Below, one piece after another: positions 33,818 to 44,729 of a stretch of 64,000 nt of DNA (its first letter is position 1; each line of letters opens with the position of its first letter). The stretch lies in the NCBI RefSeq assembly GCF_003590835.1, contig NZ_QYUQ01000002.1, positions 3,472,001-3,536,000 on the forward strand, written 5' to 3'. The notes beneath the pieces were generated by a model, which saw nothing but the letters and a program-made list of their open reading frames with translations, had not been told where the DNA came from and made no database searches. The position numbers were made by a program, and so were the translations under genes. Source of the DNA: Noviherbaspirillum sedimenti (GTDB lineage: Bacteria; Pseudomonadota; Gammaproteobacteria; Burkholderiales; Burkholderiaceae_D).

Positions 33818-33914
33818 AACAGTTGGTATAAGATAAAGTCAGAATTGAACTGCGAAAAGTGTTGGCCTTCTCGAAATTTGCTGAAGAAACACCATTGATT
33901 TTCAACATAAAGTT

Positions 33915-34598
33915 ATGACAACGGGCCTGAGACTTTTCCTTGCAGAACAACCTTGGATGCAATTGCTTTCAGAGCAGGAACAAGCACGAGTCATAACTGA
34001 TACCTTTGAGCGCCATGTTGCATCCGGAGGATATGTTTGCCGCGCTGGCGAACCTGCAGAGCAGTGGATCGGCGTGATAAGCGGCTTAGTCAAGGCGTCC
34101 GTCATGACGTCGCAAGGTAAAACGACGACCTATGCTGGAATCACCGCCGGCGGCTGGCTTGGTGAAGGATCAGTTCTTAACGGCACCTTGCGGCGATTCG
34201 ACGTCATCGCGCTACGGGATAGCTATATCGCCTACGTCCCCCGCTCGACCTTTATGTATCTATACAACACGAATATTCGGTTTTGCCATTTTCTAATTAG
34301 CCAGCTGAACAAGCGATTAGCACAGCAGATGGCGCTTATTGAAATTGACCGTCTCGTTGATGCCGAAACTCGTGTTGCAAAATTTATCATTATGCTCGTA
34401 GAGTCCCAAACATCCCGAAACCCAACGTGGGTACTTGAAATCAATCAAGCCGAACTGGCCCAGCTCTGCGGCCTTTCGCGTCAATTCATCAACCGCGTTT
34501 TTGCAAAGTTGACTGCCAAGAAAATTATCGATCATAGCTACGGCCGTCTAAACATTCTCGACAAGGATCGTCTTCAAAATTTCGACGAACATTCTTAA
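33915..34598 (+). CDS. Crp/Fnr family transcriptional regulator
   Basis: A 227-residue regulator. Residues about 15-130 form the cyclic-nucleotide-binding-like sensor domain (RHVASGGYVCRAGEPAEQWIGV, then GGWLGEGSVLNGTLR), and the C-terminal winged helix is NQAELAQLCGLSRQFINRVF. No N-terminal cysteine cluster is present, so it is not an oxygen-sensing FNR. It lies upstream of the second binding-protein/acyl-CoA ligase pair and may control it, though 376 bp separate them. The effector is unknown. Confidence 0.88.
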   Translation: MTTGLRLFLAEQPWMQLLSEQEQARVITDTFERHVASGGYVCRAGEPAEQWIGVISGLVKASVMTSQGKTTTYAGITAGGWLGEGSVLNGTLRRFDVIALRDSYIAYVPRSTFMYLYNTNIRFCHFLISQLNKRLAQQMALIEIDRLVDAETRVAKFIIMLVESQTSRNPTWVLEINQAELAQLCGLSRQFINRVFAKLTAKKIIDHSYGRLNILDKDRLQNFDEHS

Positions 34599-34974
34599 TA
34601 CTGCGTCGGAGATTTCACTCTGAGTTCGTCATATCAGCTGCGGATTCGCATTGGATAGTTATCTAGCCACCTAGACAGTTTTCACAAGCAGCCAGACTAT
34701 CAAATTAAGTCCCAGCCCGTATTCTTTTCATTGTCGGGCCGGTCTTGCTGGGCCTGTTTGCGTCAAAAAAGCCGAAATCAACATCCGAACCTGGACTTTT
34801 TGAATGAAATTGTCCGCAGGATGACAAAGCGCTTTCCATTTCATCTCTACCATTTTCTGGCGACGAACCACGTACCTTACTAGGCAGGCACTCTGAAGAG
34901 GGCAACCGGTAATGGAAAGGGGGTCGTACTGCACAAACACAAATCAACATATATCCATAGAGATTGGAGACGCA
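34599..34974. other. Intergenic stretch before the second binding-protein gene
   Basis: About 375 bp with no gene I can support. Short frames on both strands look like chance. The promoter of the binding-protein gene should be here, but I see no convincing -35/-10 pair. Confidence 0.4.
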
Positions 34975-36195
34975 ATGACTATTTCATCAAAGAGCTGCCG
35001 ACGTGCCGTGTTTTTATCGCTTGCAGCACTCGCCGCCGCCAGTAGCGCTCACGCAAATGTCTCGGACGACGTAATCCGAATCGGCGTTTTGACGGACATG
35101 CAAGGGCCTTATTCTGATATTGGCGGGAAAGGATCAGTCACTGCCGCAAAAATGGCAATTGCAGATTTTGGTGGCATGGTTCTGGGAAAGAAGATTGAAA
35201 TTGTTGTCGGCGATCATCAGAACAAAACAGATGTCGGTGTGACGACGCTACTGAAGTGGTTTGACAACGACAAGGTCGATGCCATCTTTGAACTTAACAA
35301 TTCCGCACTCCATATTGCTGCTGCCCGGATCGCAACCCAGAAGAACAAGATCCTTATAAATACTGGTGCTGCCGCCGCATCTATCACCGGTGAAAACTGC
35401 AGCCTGATGTCCGTACATTACACATACGATACGTATGCGCTTGCCAACAGCACGACTAAAGCAATGGCGCAGCAAGGCGCAAAAAACTTCTACATCCTTG
35501 CGGTTGATTACGCGCTTGGCGCAGCACTGACAAAGGATATTACCGAAGCTTCGAAGCAGAGCGGAGGAACCATCGTTGGAACTACACGGCATCCGTTGAA
35601 TGCCTCTGACTTCTCATCATTCTTACTGCAAGCCCAGTCCGCAAAGGCCGACGTCATCGCATTAGCAAACGCTGGTGGTGACACTATCAATACCATTAAG
35701 GCTGCGAAACAATTCCAGGTAACAGACAAGCAGAAATTGATGGCGTCGATCCTGTACATCAATGATGTACATACCTTGGGTTTGGAAACAGCACAAGGTA
35801 TGTTTGCATCCACTGCCTTTTATTGGGATCTCAACGATGAAACGAGGGCATGGTCGCGCCGCTTCTTTAATGAGCATAAAAAAATGCCGGCGCAACCGCA
35901 TGCCGGCATTTATTCGGCAGTTTTGACCTATCTGAAAGCGATCAAGGTGGCTGGAACTGATGAATCGTCAGCCGTTATGGCATCGATGCGCAAGGAACGA
36001 ATCAACGACATGTTCGCAAAGAATGCTTATATCCGCGAGGACGGCCGTATGGTCCACGACATGTACCTGGTCAAGGTCAAGTCACCGGCTGAGTCCAAGT
36101 ATGCATGGGATTACTACAAGGTGGTAGCGACCATTCCAGGCGACAAGGCGTTCCGCCCGCTCGCAGAGAGCGCTTGCCCTCTGGTTAAGAAATAA
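34975..36195 (+). CDS. ABC transporter periplasmic substrate-binding protein (Leu/Ile/Val-type), second copy
   Basis: A 406-residue periplasmic binding protein. The start at 34975 (MTISSKSCRRAVFLSLAAL) has GGAGACGCA upstream and yields a signal peptide ending SSAHAN; the ATG at 34912 adds 21 residues. It resembles the protein at 24629-25843 throughout: TDMQGPYSDIGGKG versus VDMTGPYSALAGPG, then TRHPLNASDFSSFLLQAQSAKADVIALANAG versus the matching SRHPLGAPDFASFLL. Like the other copy it has no permease or ATPase neighbours. It is followed by an acyl-CoA ligase gene 72 bp later, which points to a carboxylic acid ligand. Confidence 0.88.
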   Translation: MTISSKSCRRAVFLSLAALAAASSAHANVSDDVIRIGVLTDMQGPYSDIGGKGSVTAAKMAIADFGGMVLGKKIEIVVGDHQNKTDVGVTTLLKWFDNDKVDAIFELNNSALHIAAARIATQKNKILINTGAAAASITGENCSLMSVHYTYDTYALANSTTKAMAQQGAKNFYILAVDYALGAALTKDITEASKQSGGTIVGTTRHPLNASDFSSFLLQAQSAKADVIALANAGGDTINTIKAAKQFQVTDKQKLMASILYINDVHTLGLETAQGMFASTAFYWDLNDETRAWSRRFFNEHKKMPAQPHAGIYSAVLTYLKAIKVAGTDESSAVMASMRKERINDMFAKNAYIREDGRMVHDMYLVKVKSPAESKYAWDYYKVVATIPGDKAFRPLAESACPLVKK

Positions 36196-36212
36196 AAAAC
36201 AAAATTTCAGGC

Positions 36213-36238
36213 ATTGCCTTTCCTTTTGGGGAGGCAAT
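36213..36238 (+). terminator. Weak hairpin between binding-protein and ligase genes
   Basis: ATTGCCT (36213-36219) pairs with AGGCAAT (36232-36238). No T-tract follows, so it may be an RNA-stabilising or partly terminating hairpin that sets the ratio of the two products. Confidence 0.3.
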
Positions 36239-36267
36239 CAAACCTATTCAGTTGAGACACTCAGATT

Positions 36268-37797
36268 ATGGAAAATTCAATCGGCGAACTGTTGCCCGCT
36301 TCAGCAAGAAAACATGGCGCCCGCCCGGCGCTCATCTTCGGCAATCGGTGCTTTTCATACCGTGACTTGGACTTGCTAACCAATCGATTTTCTAATGCCC
36401 TGCGCCACTTGGGGATTTCGCCAGGCGATCGCGTTTCGTTGTATGCCTCGAATTCGTGGCAATGGATCGTCAGCTACTACGGGATTCTAAAGCTTGGGGC
36501 AGTCGTTAATCCGCTGAATATGATGCTGACTCCCACTGAAGCCGAGTACGCCATCAATGACTGTCAAGCGAAGGCCGTCGTGACATCGTCTGATAAAGCA
36601 TCTTCACTTATTGGGTGCGAAAGCAGGACTAACGTCCAGCATATCATCAGTTTCGGTGGCCCCGAAACTGGCCTGCACTCGTTCGACGCTTTGCTCGAAC
36701 AAGCGAGCGCTGACTTTACCGTTCCGGAAATTGAGCAATCCACCCTCTCGACGATCGCTTATACGTCAGGAACAACAGGACACCCTAAAGGAGCGATGTT
36801 AAGCCACCGTAGCGTATTGCTTAATACAGCGCTTACATCCGTAATGCATGTCAGACATCAGTTCGATGTAATCGTAAGCGCGCTGCCATGCGCGCACGTT
36901 TACGGAAACGTAGTGATGAACTCGGCGTTTGCATGTGGTGCACTGCTAATTCTTCACGAGCGATTCTCGGAGAAAGAGGTATTGCATTCAATTCAAACAC
37001 ATCGAGCAACCTTGTTCGAGGGTGTGCCGACCATGTACATGTATCTGTTGAATTTCCCAGGCCTGAAAGACTACGACTTGTCTAGTTTAAAGCGATGCAC
37101 GGTTGGAGGCCAAACAATGCCTCGGGCAAAGATGGAGCAAGTTGAATCGGAATTCGGCTGTCCATTAATCGAATTGTGGGGAATGACAGAAATTGGCGGG
37201 TTAGGGACCACGCAAACGCTGTATGGACCACGGAAGCATGGCTCGATCGGGATTCCGCTTCCTCATATTGAAGCCAAAATCGATATGAGCAATGTTGGCG
37301 CGGATCAGCCCGATAACCCTGTCATCGGAGAACTGCTGATTCGGGGTGGTATTACGATGCAGGGTTACTTTAACAATCCGAAGGCCACTGCGGAGGTTTT
37401 CACAGAGGATGGTTGGTTGCGAACTGGCGATCTGGGATATGTTGACGAGGAGGGCTTCATCTTCTTGGTCGATCGAGCAAAGGACATGATCATTACTGGA
37501 GGTTTCAATATTTATCCGGCGGAGCTGGAGCGGATAATTGCCGGCCATCCTTCAGTTGCCATGGCTGCCGTTGGCGCCATAAAAGACGAATTCAAAGGAG
37601 AGCTGGCGAAGGCCTACGTTGTTTTGGCACATGGCAAGGGCGCAACCGAAGCAGACATTATCGAGCATTGTAGGGCTTGTATGGCACCATACAAAGTGCC
37701 ACGTTCTATCCAATTCGTCAAAGACCTACCAAAAACCAGCACCGGAAAGATCATGCGACGAGAGCTTGAGCGATTCGCTGGCAAAGTTAATGAGTGA
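36268..37797 (+). CDS. AMP-dependent acyl-CoA synthetase/ligase, second copy
   Basis: A 509-residue ANL enzyme. The phosphate-binding loop is IAYTSGTTGHPKGAML, the A5 motif LWGMTEIGG, the A7 region GWLRTGDLGYVDEEGFIFLVDRAKDMI with hinge, and the catalytic lysine in KTSTGKIMRREL near the C-terminus. It activates a fatty or aromatic acid to its CoA thioester; the GGFNIYPAELERII segment is that of medium- or long-chain and benzoate-type ligases. It is not very close to the copy at 19322-20911. It shares a transcript with the upstream binding protein. Confidence 0.9.
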   Translation: MENSIGELLPASARKHGARPALIFGNRCFSYRDLDLLTNRFSNALRHLGISPGDRVSLYASNSWQWIVSYYGILKLGAVVNPLNMMLTPTEAEYAINDCQAKAVVTSSDKASSLIGCESRTNVQHIISFGGPETGLHSFDALLEQASADFTVPEIEQSTLSTIAYTSGTTGHPKGAMLSHRSVLLNTALTSVMHVRHQFDVIVSALPCAHVYGNVVMNSAFACGALLILHERFSEKEVLHSIQTHRATLFEGVPTMYMYLLNFPGLKDYDLSSLKRCTVGGQTMPRAKMEQVESEFGCPLIELWGMTEIGGLGTTQTLYGPRKHGSIGIPLPHIEAKIDMSNVGADQPDNPVIGELLIRGGITMQGYFNNPKATAEVFTEDGWLRTGDLGYVDEEGFIFLVDRAKDMIITGGFNIYPAELERIIAGHPSVAMAAVGAIKDEFKGELAKAYVVLAHGKGATEADIIEHCRACMAPYKVPRSIQFVKDLPKTSTGKIMRRELERFAGKVNE

Positions 37798-37955
37798 TGC
37801 TGTGATCTGGTAAGCAGACCTTGCCAGTTTCTCGATGTGGTAGTTGGACAGGGGACCGAATTGGCGCGTCCGCCATCCTTTTCGTTGTACAGCGCACTTG
37901 GAGAAATTCCGCAACCGGCTGCAATCGACCTCGAAGCTGACATTTAAAGATAAGA

Positions 37956-37985
37956 AAGGCTCCATACAGGAGCCTTCCAATTTTT
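37956..37985 (+). terminator. Intrinsic terminator after the second acyl-CoA ligase
   Basis: AAGGCTCC (37956-37963) pairs with GGAGCCTT (37969-37976) around the loop ATACA, followed by CCAATTTTT. Confidence 0.75.
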
Positions 37986-38066
37986 CGTAAGTGACTTTTA
38001 AGGCAATCTCAATTGTTTGCCAGACATGCTTTGACGGCTGCTTTTAAGCACCGACCGCTTGATAGG

Positions 38067-38118
38067 CCAGTCGCACTAACTAACGATATCCAGTCGCACA
38101 ACTGTGGCGCCAGTCGCA
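38067..38118. repeat. Three CCAGTCGCA direct repeats
   Basis: CCAGTCGCA occurs at 38067-38075, 38090-38098 and 38110-38118, spaced 23 and 20 bases apart, downstream of gyrB. The function is unknown. Confidence 0.5.
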
Positions 38119-38132
38119 ATTACTCTGGCGCC
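38106..38132 (-). terminator. GC-rich hairpin downstream of gyrB
   Basis: GGCGCCAG (38106-38113) and CTGGCGCC (38125-38132) form an 8-bp stem with an 11-base loop 20 bp after the gyrB stop. No T-tract follows on the gyrB strand, so termination is likely but not certain. Confidence 0.4.
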
Positions 38133-38151
38133 CTACGCGGGTTACACAGCA

Positions 38152-40680
<2,529 letters not shown>

Positions 40681-40765
40681 CTAAACAACGAATTTACGGC
40701 TTTTAAAATGTGGCAAAGGGGCGCTGACCTTCCGCACCCCCTTTGTCCCATTATTTGTTACGGGA

Positions 40766-41872
40766 TTAAATGCGCATCGGCATGACTACATATTTGAAGT
40801 CGGTGTTGTCCGGTATCGTGATCAATGCCGACGAGTTGGCGTCGCCCAGGGCGATGTTGACGCTGTCGCACTTCAGGTTGTTCAACACGTCCAGCAGATA
40901 GGTGACGTTAAAGCCGATGTCGATGCTGTCGCCGCCGTAGTCGATTTCCATTTCCTCGACGGCTTCTTCCTGATCGGCGTTGGTGGAGCTGATCTTCATG
41001 CTGCCGGGCGCAACGATGCAGCGCACGCCCTTGAATTTGTCGGAAGTCATGATCGCGGCGCGCTGCAGCGACTGCAGCAGGGGCACGCGGTCGATCGTGA
41101 AATTGTTCTTGTAACCCTTGGGGATGACACGGGTGTAATCCGGGAACTTGCCTTCGACGAGCTTGGAGATCAGTTCGATGTCGGCAAACGTCAGCTTGAC
41201 CTGGTTGTTGGCGATTTCCAGATCGACCGGGTTGTCCAGGTCTTCCAGCAGGCGCTGCAATTCCAGGATGGTCTTGCGCGGAATGATCACTTCCTGGCGC
41301 GGGAAATCCTGGTCGGTCTCGACCTGGCAGAACGCCAGCCGATGGCCGTCGGTGGCCACGGCAATCACGTTCTTGCCATCGACGACCAGCAGCAGGCCAT
41401 TCAGGTAATAGCGGATATCCTGCTGCGCCATCGAAAAGTGCACCATGTTGAACAGGTGCTTCAGGGTCTTCTGCGGCAGCGTGACTTTCGCATTGAATTG
41501 CTCGGCTTCGGCGACTGTCGGAAATTCCTCGGCGGCCAGCGTTTGCAGTGCGAAGCGCGATTTGCCGCTTTGCACCGTCATGCGCTTGTTGGCCAGTGAC
41601 AGCGAGACATCGGTCGAATCCGGCAGCGCACGCAGGATATCGAGAAGTTTGCGCGCGGCGACGGTGATGGCGACCGCTTCACCGCCGCTGCCGACTTCGG
41701 CGTGGGTGGTGATCTGCACCTCGATGTCGGTCGACAGGAAAGAAACGCGCTCGCCATCCTTGCGAATGAGGATATTGGCCAGAATCGGCAAAGTGTGCCG
41801 ACGCTCGACAATACCACTCACTATCTGCAGTGGCCGGAGAAGCGTGTCTCGGGTGGTTTTGACCAATTGCAT
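40766..41872 (-). CDS. dnaN: DNA polymerase III subunit beta (sliding clamp)
   Basis: The 368-residue ring-forming clamp that tethers the replicative polymerase to DNA. I use the start at 41872 (MQLVKTTRDTLLRPLQIVSG), which gives the family's usual length; the ATG at 41926 would add 18 residues. Recognisable stretches are RRHTLPILANILI, YYLNGLLLVVDG, VIAVATDGHRLAFC and the C-terminal KYVVMPMRI, matching the VMP(M/L)R(L/I) end that forms the peptide-binding pocket. It lies between dnaA and gyrB, in the same direction. Confidence 0.97.
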   Translation of the reverse strand: MQLVKTTRDTLLRPLQIVSGIVERRHTLPILANILIRKDGERVSFLSTDIEVQITTHAEVGSGGEAVAITVAARKLLDILRALPDSTDVSLSLANKRMTVQSGKSRFALQTLAAEEFPTVAEAEQFNAKVTLPQKTLKHLFNMVHFSMAQQDIRYYLNGLLLVVDGKNVIAVATDGHRLAFCQVETDQDFPRQEVIIPRKTILELQRLLEDLDNPVDLEIANNQVKLTFADIELISKLVEGKFPDYTRVIPKGYKNNFTIDRVPLLQSLQRAAIMTSDKFKGVRCIVAPGSMKISSTNADQEEAVEEMEIDYGGDSIDIGFNVTYLLDVLNNLKCDSVNIALGDANSSALITIPDNTDFKYVVMPMRI

Positions 41873-42142
41873 AGTTATATCCCTGATCGTGATTGAAAAC
41901 GGTGAAGCTTGCTTATGTGCTTGCAACTGCTGGCAGACGCATGGAAAAACGGTGAAGCGGCCCTACGCCGATCCACCACCATGATTTCTAAATGGCAACA
42001 GTCATAAACACACAATTTATAGGTATCAATTTTGACCAAAAAACCGCGCTCTGACCACCAATTTATTTGTGGATTCACAACCGGGCTTGCCATGCATCAT
42101 GCAAAGTTATCCACAGGTATGCAGGCAAGCGCCTCAAGCTTT
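41873..42142. other. dnaA-dnaN intergenic region, origin candidate
   Basis: 270 bp containing a perfect DnaA box TTATCCACA (42107-42115), a weaker box-like TGTGGATTC nearby (42069-42077), and an A+T-rich stretch around 42000-42040 that could unwind. This, or the dnaA-rpmH gap with its own single perfect box, should be oriC. Confidence 0.45.
42107..42115 (+). promoter_or_regulatory. DnaA box
   Basis: TTATCCACA, a perfect consensus 9-mer, lies 28 bp downstream of the dnaA stop codon. Confidence 0.75.
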
Positions 42143-43534
42143 CTAACCCTTAAGAGTTTGCTCGAGGACATGAAGTTCATGATTGCATTCCGGATTCTTG
42201 GCGCGGTCGCCGGCAATCTTGCGCACGGCGTGCAGCACGGTAGTATGGTCGCGCCCGCCAAACAGGTCGCCGATTTCCGGTAAACTTTTTTGCGTTAACT
42301 CCTTGGCAAGATACATGGCGATCTGCCGTGGCCGCGCAATATTCGCCGGGCGCTTTTTCGAATACATGTCGGCGACTTTGATATTGAAAAAGTCCGCCAC
42401 GGTTTTCTGGATATTTTCCACGGAAATCTGGCGGTTTTGTACCGTCAGCAAGTCTTTCAGTGCTTCCTTGACCACATCAATGGTGATTTCCTTGCCATGG
42501 AAACGCGAGTAAGCAAGGATCTTGCGCAGCGCGCCTTCCAGCTCGCGCACGTTGGAGCGCAAATGCTTGGCAACGAAAAACGCCACGTCGTCCGACAGCG
42601 GCGTGCCTTCCTGCACTGCTTTCTTGAGCAAAATGGCCACCCGCATTTCCAGCTCGGGCGGCTCGATGGCCACCGTCAGGCCCGAATCGAAACGGGAAAT
42701 CAGGCGGTCATCCATGCCGGTGATTTCCTTCGGGTAAGTATCACTGGTAATGATAATTTGTTTCTTTGCGGCAATCAGGGCTTCAAACGCGTAAAAGAAT
42801 TCTTCCTGGGTACGGCTCTTGCCGGCGAAGAATTGAATGTCGTCAATCAGCAACAGGTCAAGCGAGTGGTAATACCGCTTGAAATCGTCGAAACCCTTGC
42901 GTTGGTAAGCGGTCACTACGTCGCGAACGTACTGTTCAGCGTGGATGTAACGGATTTTCGCGTTGGGATTGTCGACCAGCAACTGGTTGCCGATGGCATG
43001 GATCAAGTGGGTCTTACCCAGGCCGACGCCGCCATACAGGAACAGCGGGTTGTAGGATGTGCCGGGATTGTTGGCCACCTGAATGGCGGCGGCGCGCGCC
43101 AGCTGGTTGGCTTTACCCGTCACGAAGCTGTCAAAGGTCAGGTCGGGGTTGATGCGGCTTTGCTCGCGCCGCGGCGTCATGGTTTCGACAGGAATTTCCT
43201 GGAAAGCCGGCAACAGGCTGGCCGCATGGGCGCCGTTGTGCTGCGCTTGCGCAGGCATGCTGGCGGTGGCCGGCTGCTTTTTCGGGCCATTCAGGCGCGG
43301 GTCGAGTACGAACTGGACTTCGATCGGGCCATCCCAGTGGGCGGTGGCCAGCGCATGGATGCGGTTGGCAAACTGAGTCTTGACCCAGTCCAGCTTGAAG
43401 CGGTTGGGCGCGGCGATACGCAGCAAGCCTTCCTCGAAATCCAGGGGAGCGAGAGGCTTGATCCAGGCGTTAAATTGTTGCGGAGTCAGTTCCTGCTCCA
43501 ATTGGGCGGAACAGGCCTGCCAAAAATTTTCCAT
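42143..43534 (-). CDS. dnaA: Chromosomal replication initiator protein DnaA
   Basis: A 463-residue AAA+ initiator that binds DnaA boxes and opens oriC. Domain I (residues 1-80) starts [21 protein letters not shown]; a short variable linker follows; domain III has Walker A GGVGLGKT (168-175), Walker [11 protein letters not shown] and the sensor region [10 protein letters not shown]; domain IV ends with the DNA-binding signature [19 protein letters not shown]. It is transcribed leftward, away from rpmH, with dnaN 270 bp downstream. This defines the origin neighbourhood. Confidence 0.98.
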   Translation of the reverse strand: MENFWQACSAQLEQELTPQQFNAWIKPLAPLDFEEGLLRIAAPNRFKLDWVKTQFANRIHALATAHWDGPIEVQFVLDPRLNGPKKQPATASMPAQAQHNGAHAASLLPAFQEIPVETMTPRREQSRINPDLTFDSFVTGKANQLARAAAIQVANNPGTSYNPLFLYGGVGLGKTHLIHAIGNQLLVDNPNAKIRYIHAEQYVRDVVTAYQRKGFDDFKRYYHSLDLLLIDDIQFFAGKSRTQEEFFYAFEALIAAKKQIIITSDTYPKEITGMDDRLISRFDSGLTVAIEPPELEMRVAILLKKAVQEGTPLSDDVAFFVAKHLRSNVRELEGALRKILAYSRFHGKEITIDVVKEALKDLLTVQNRQISVENIQKTVADFFNIKVADMYSKKRPANIARPRQIAMYLAKELTQKSLPEIGDLFGGRDHTTVLHAVRKIAGDRAKNPECNHELHVLEQTLKG

Positions 43535-43679
43535 GTATTACTTGAATTACGTGATTAGGGAGCGTGCGATACTGCTTCGCTGGTCGTCCCGCAATGCACG
43601 GTTGAGGAGGCCCGAATAGCGCGGGATGGTGTGCCGGGGCAACCGGAGTTTAACGCTATTTTACCCTTCATCTCCAAAG

Positions 43680-43688
43680 TTATCCACA
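43680..43688 (+). promoter_or_regulatory. DnaA box
   Basis: TTATCCACA, a perfect consensus 9-mer between the dnaA and rpmH starts; likely involved in dnaA autoregulation or origin function. Confidence 0.75.
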
Positions 43689-43751
43689 GGCAGACCATCT
43701 ATTTCTACGGCCCCGGCATCGCAACCGGCCCGCTTGACTTTCGCTAAGTGA

Positions 43752-43781
43752 TTGACAAACAAGCGGAAAATGCTGTCTAAT
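43752..43781 (+). promoter_or_regulatory. rpmH promoter
   Basis: TTGACA (43752-43757), an 18-base spacer and TCTAAT (43776-43781), about 90 bp upstream of the rpmH ATG, form a strong sigma70-type promoter. Confidence 0.65.
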
Positions 43782-43873
43782 TCTGGGTTCGCCGCCCGTT
43801 GTGTTGATGATGCGATGCGCCGCCACAGATCTAACCCTTAGCACTTACCTTTTAGCTGATTAGCGAGATAACA

Positions 43874-44008
43874 ATGAAACGTACTTACCAGCCTTCCGTC
43901 GTCCGCCGCAAGCGTACCCACGGTTTCCGCGTGCGCATGGCCACCCGTAACGGCCGCGCCATCCTGAATGCACGCCGCGCCAAGGGCCGCAAGCGCTTGG
44001 CTGTCTAA
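43874..44008 (+). CDS. rpmH: 50S ribosomal protein L34
   Basis: A 44-residue, highly basic ribosomal protein: it starts [20 protein letters not shown] and ends [10 protein letters not shown], matching L34 end to end. It is the first gene of the rpmH-rnpA-yidD-yidC-mnmE series. Its stop is 22 bp before the likely rnpA start, so the two are cotranscribed. Confidence 0.97.
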   Translation: MKRTYQPSVVRRKRTHGFRVRMATRNGRAILNARRAKGRKRLAV

Positions 44009-44030
44009 GCCAGGCAACGGCATTCCCTGC

Positions 44031-44426
44031 GTGAACCGCGATCGTTCGCTGGACTTCGCCCGCGATCGGCGCATCGTCAAAACGGATGAGTTTTCATCCG
44101 TTTTTCGTTTGCGGCCGGTGCAACGCAGCGCGCATTTCGTACTTTATACCCGGATCAACAGCTTGCCGCATGCCCGTCTGGGCGTCGTCGTCGCCAAGCG
44201 ACTGGCGCCGCGCGCCGTGACCCGCAACGCCATCAAGCGTGCGGTGCGAGAATTGTTTCGCCAGTCGCCATTGCCGGCGCTGGACTGCATCGTGCGCCTG
44301 GCCAAGCCGGTCAATACCAAGAAGGCACCGGCCAGTTCGGCGGCCCTGAAAGCCGCCCTGCACCAGGAATTGCGCCAATTGTTCCAGACTTTCCAGTTGC
44401 AAGCGCTGCCGGAGGCCTCGTCATGA
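44031..44426 (+). CDS. rnpA: Ribonuclease P protein component
   Basis: The protein subunit of RNase P, which helps the catalytic RNA mature tRNA 5' ends. The core is [16 protein letters not shown], then [29 protein letters not shown], the family's RNA-binding RNR signature region. I choose GTG at 44031 (131 residues), because the ATG at 43968 lies within rpmH and the first residues of that version are rpmH read in another frame. No strong ribosome binding site precedes the GTG, so the start is uncertain. Its stop overlaps the yidD start by 4 bp (ATGA). Confidence 0.88.
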   Translation: MNRDRSLDFARDRRIVKTDEFSSVFRLRPVQRSAHFVLYTRINSLPHARLGVVVAKRLAPRAVTRNAIKRAVRELFRQSPLPALDCIVRLAKPVNTKKAPASSAALKAALHQELRQLFQTFQLQALPEASS

Positions 44427-44680
44427 AAACCCTGCTGATGTTGCTGGTGCGCGGCTATCAATTGTGCATCAGTCCTTTCCTGGGGCAGAATTGCCGCTTC
44501 TATCCGAGCTGCTCGCACTACGCCCTGGAAGCGATTGGCCGGCATGGCGCGCTAAAAGGCGGTATGCTCGCGGCGCGCCGTCTGTGCAAATGCCATCCGT
44601 GGCATCCGGGCGGCCTCGATCCGGTGCCCGACAGGGTGCCGCTCAAGCCGGCAACCGCCTGCGGCTGTCATCATCACTGA
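44423..44680 (+). CDS. yidD: Membrane protein insertion efficiency factor YidD
   Basis: An 85-residue small protein of the YidD family. The diagnostic pattern is complete: [37 protein letters not shown], and [17 protein letters not shown], with the conserved cysteines. It is thought to help insertion of membrane proteins with YidC, probably as a peripheral membrane protein with an amphipathic N-terminal helix. It sits between rnpA and yidC, its usual place. Confidence 0.95.
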   Translation: MKTLLMLLVRGYQLCISPFLGQNCRFYPSCSHYALEAIGRHGALKGGMLAARRLCKCHPWHPGGLDPVPDRVPLKPATACGCHHH

Positions 44681-44729
44681 ATCTCGTATTTAACCGTCCA
44701 CCAAGCGACCAATAAGCGACCGAAAAGCC

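Larger units (their letters stand above)
37798..38151. other. Intergenic stretch between acyl-CoA ligase and gyrB
   Basis: 354 bp between convergent genes. It holds an intrinsic terminator (37956-37985), a GC-rich hairpin (38106-38132), and three CCAGTCGCA direct repeats. Frames in the first 150 bp look like decayed DNA with no recognisable family. Confidence 0.5.
43535..43873. other. dnaA-rpmH intergenic region, alternative origin site
   Basis: 339 bp between the divergent dnaA and rpmH genes. It holds one perfect DnaA box at 43680-43688 and the rpmH promoter. I see no further perfect boxes and no clear A+T-rich unwinding element, so this may mainly be a DnaA-autoregulated promoter region. 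Confidence 0.45.

Noticed and set aside
34705..34950. An 81-codon minus-strand frame before the second binding-protein gene
   Set aside because: It has no recognisable family or start signal and shares its DNA with an equally featureless plus-strand frame.
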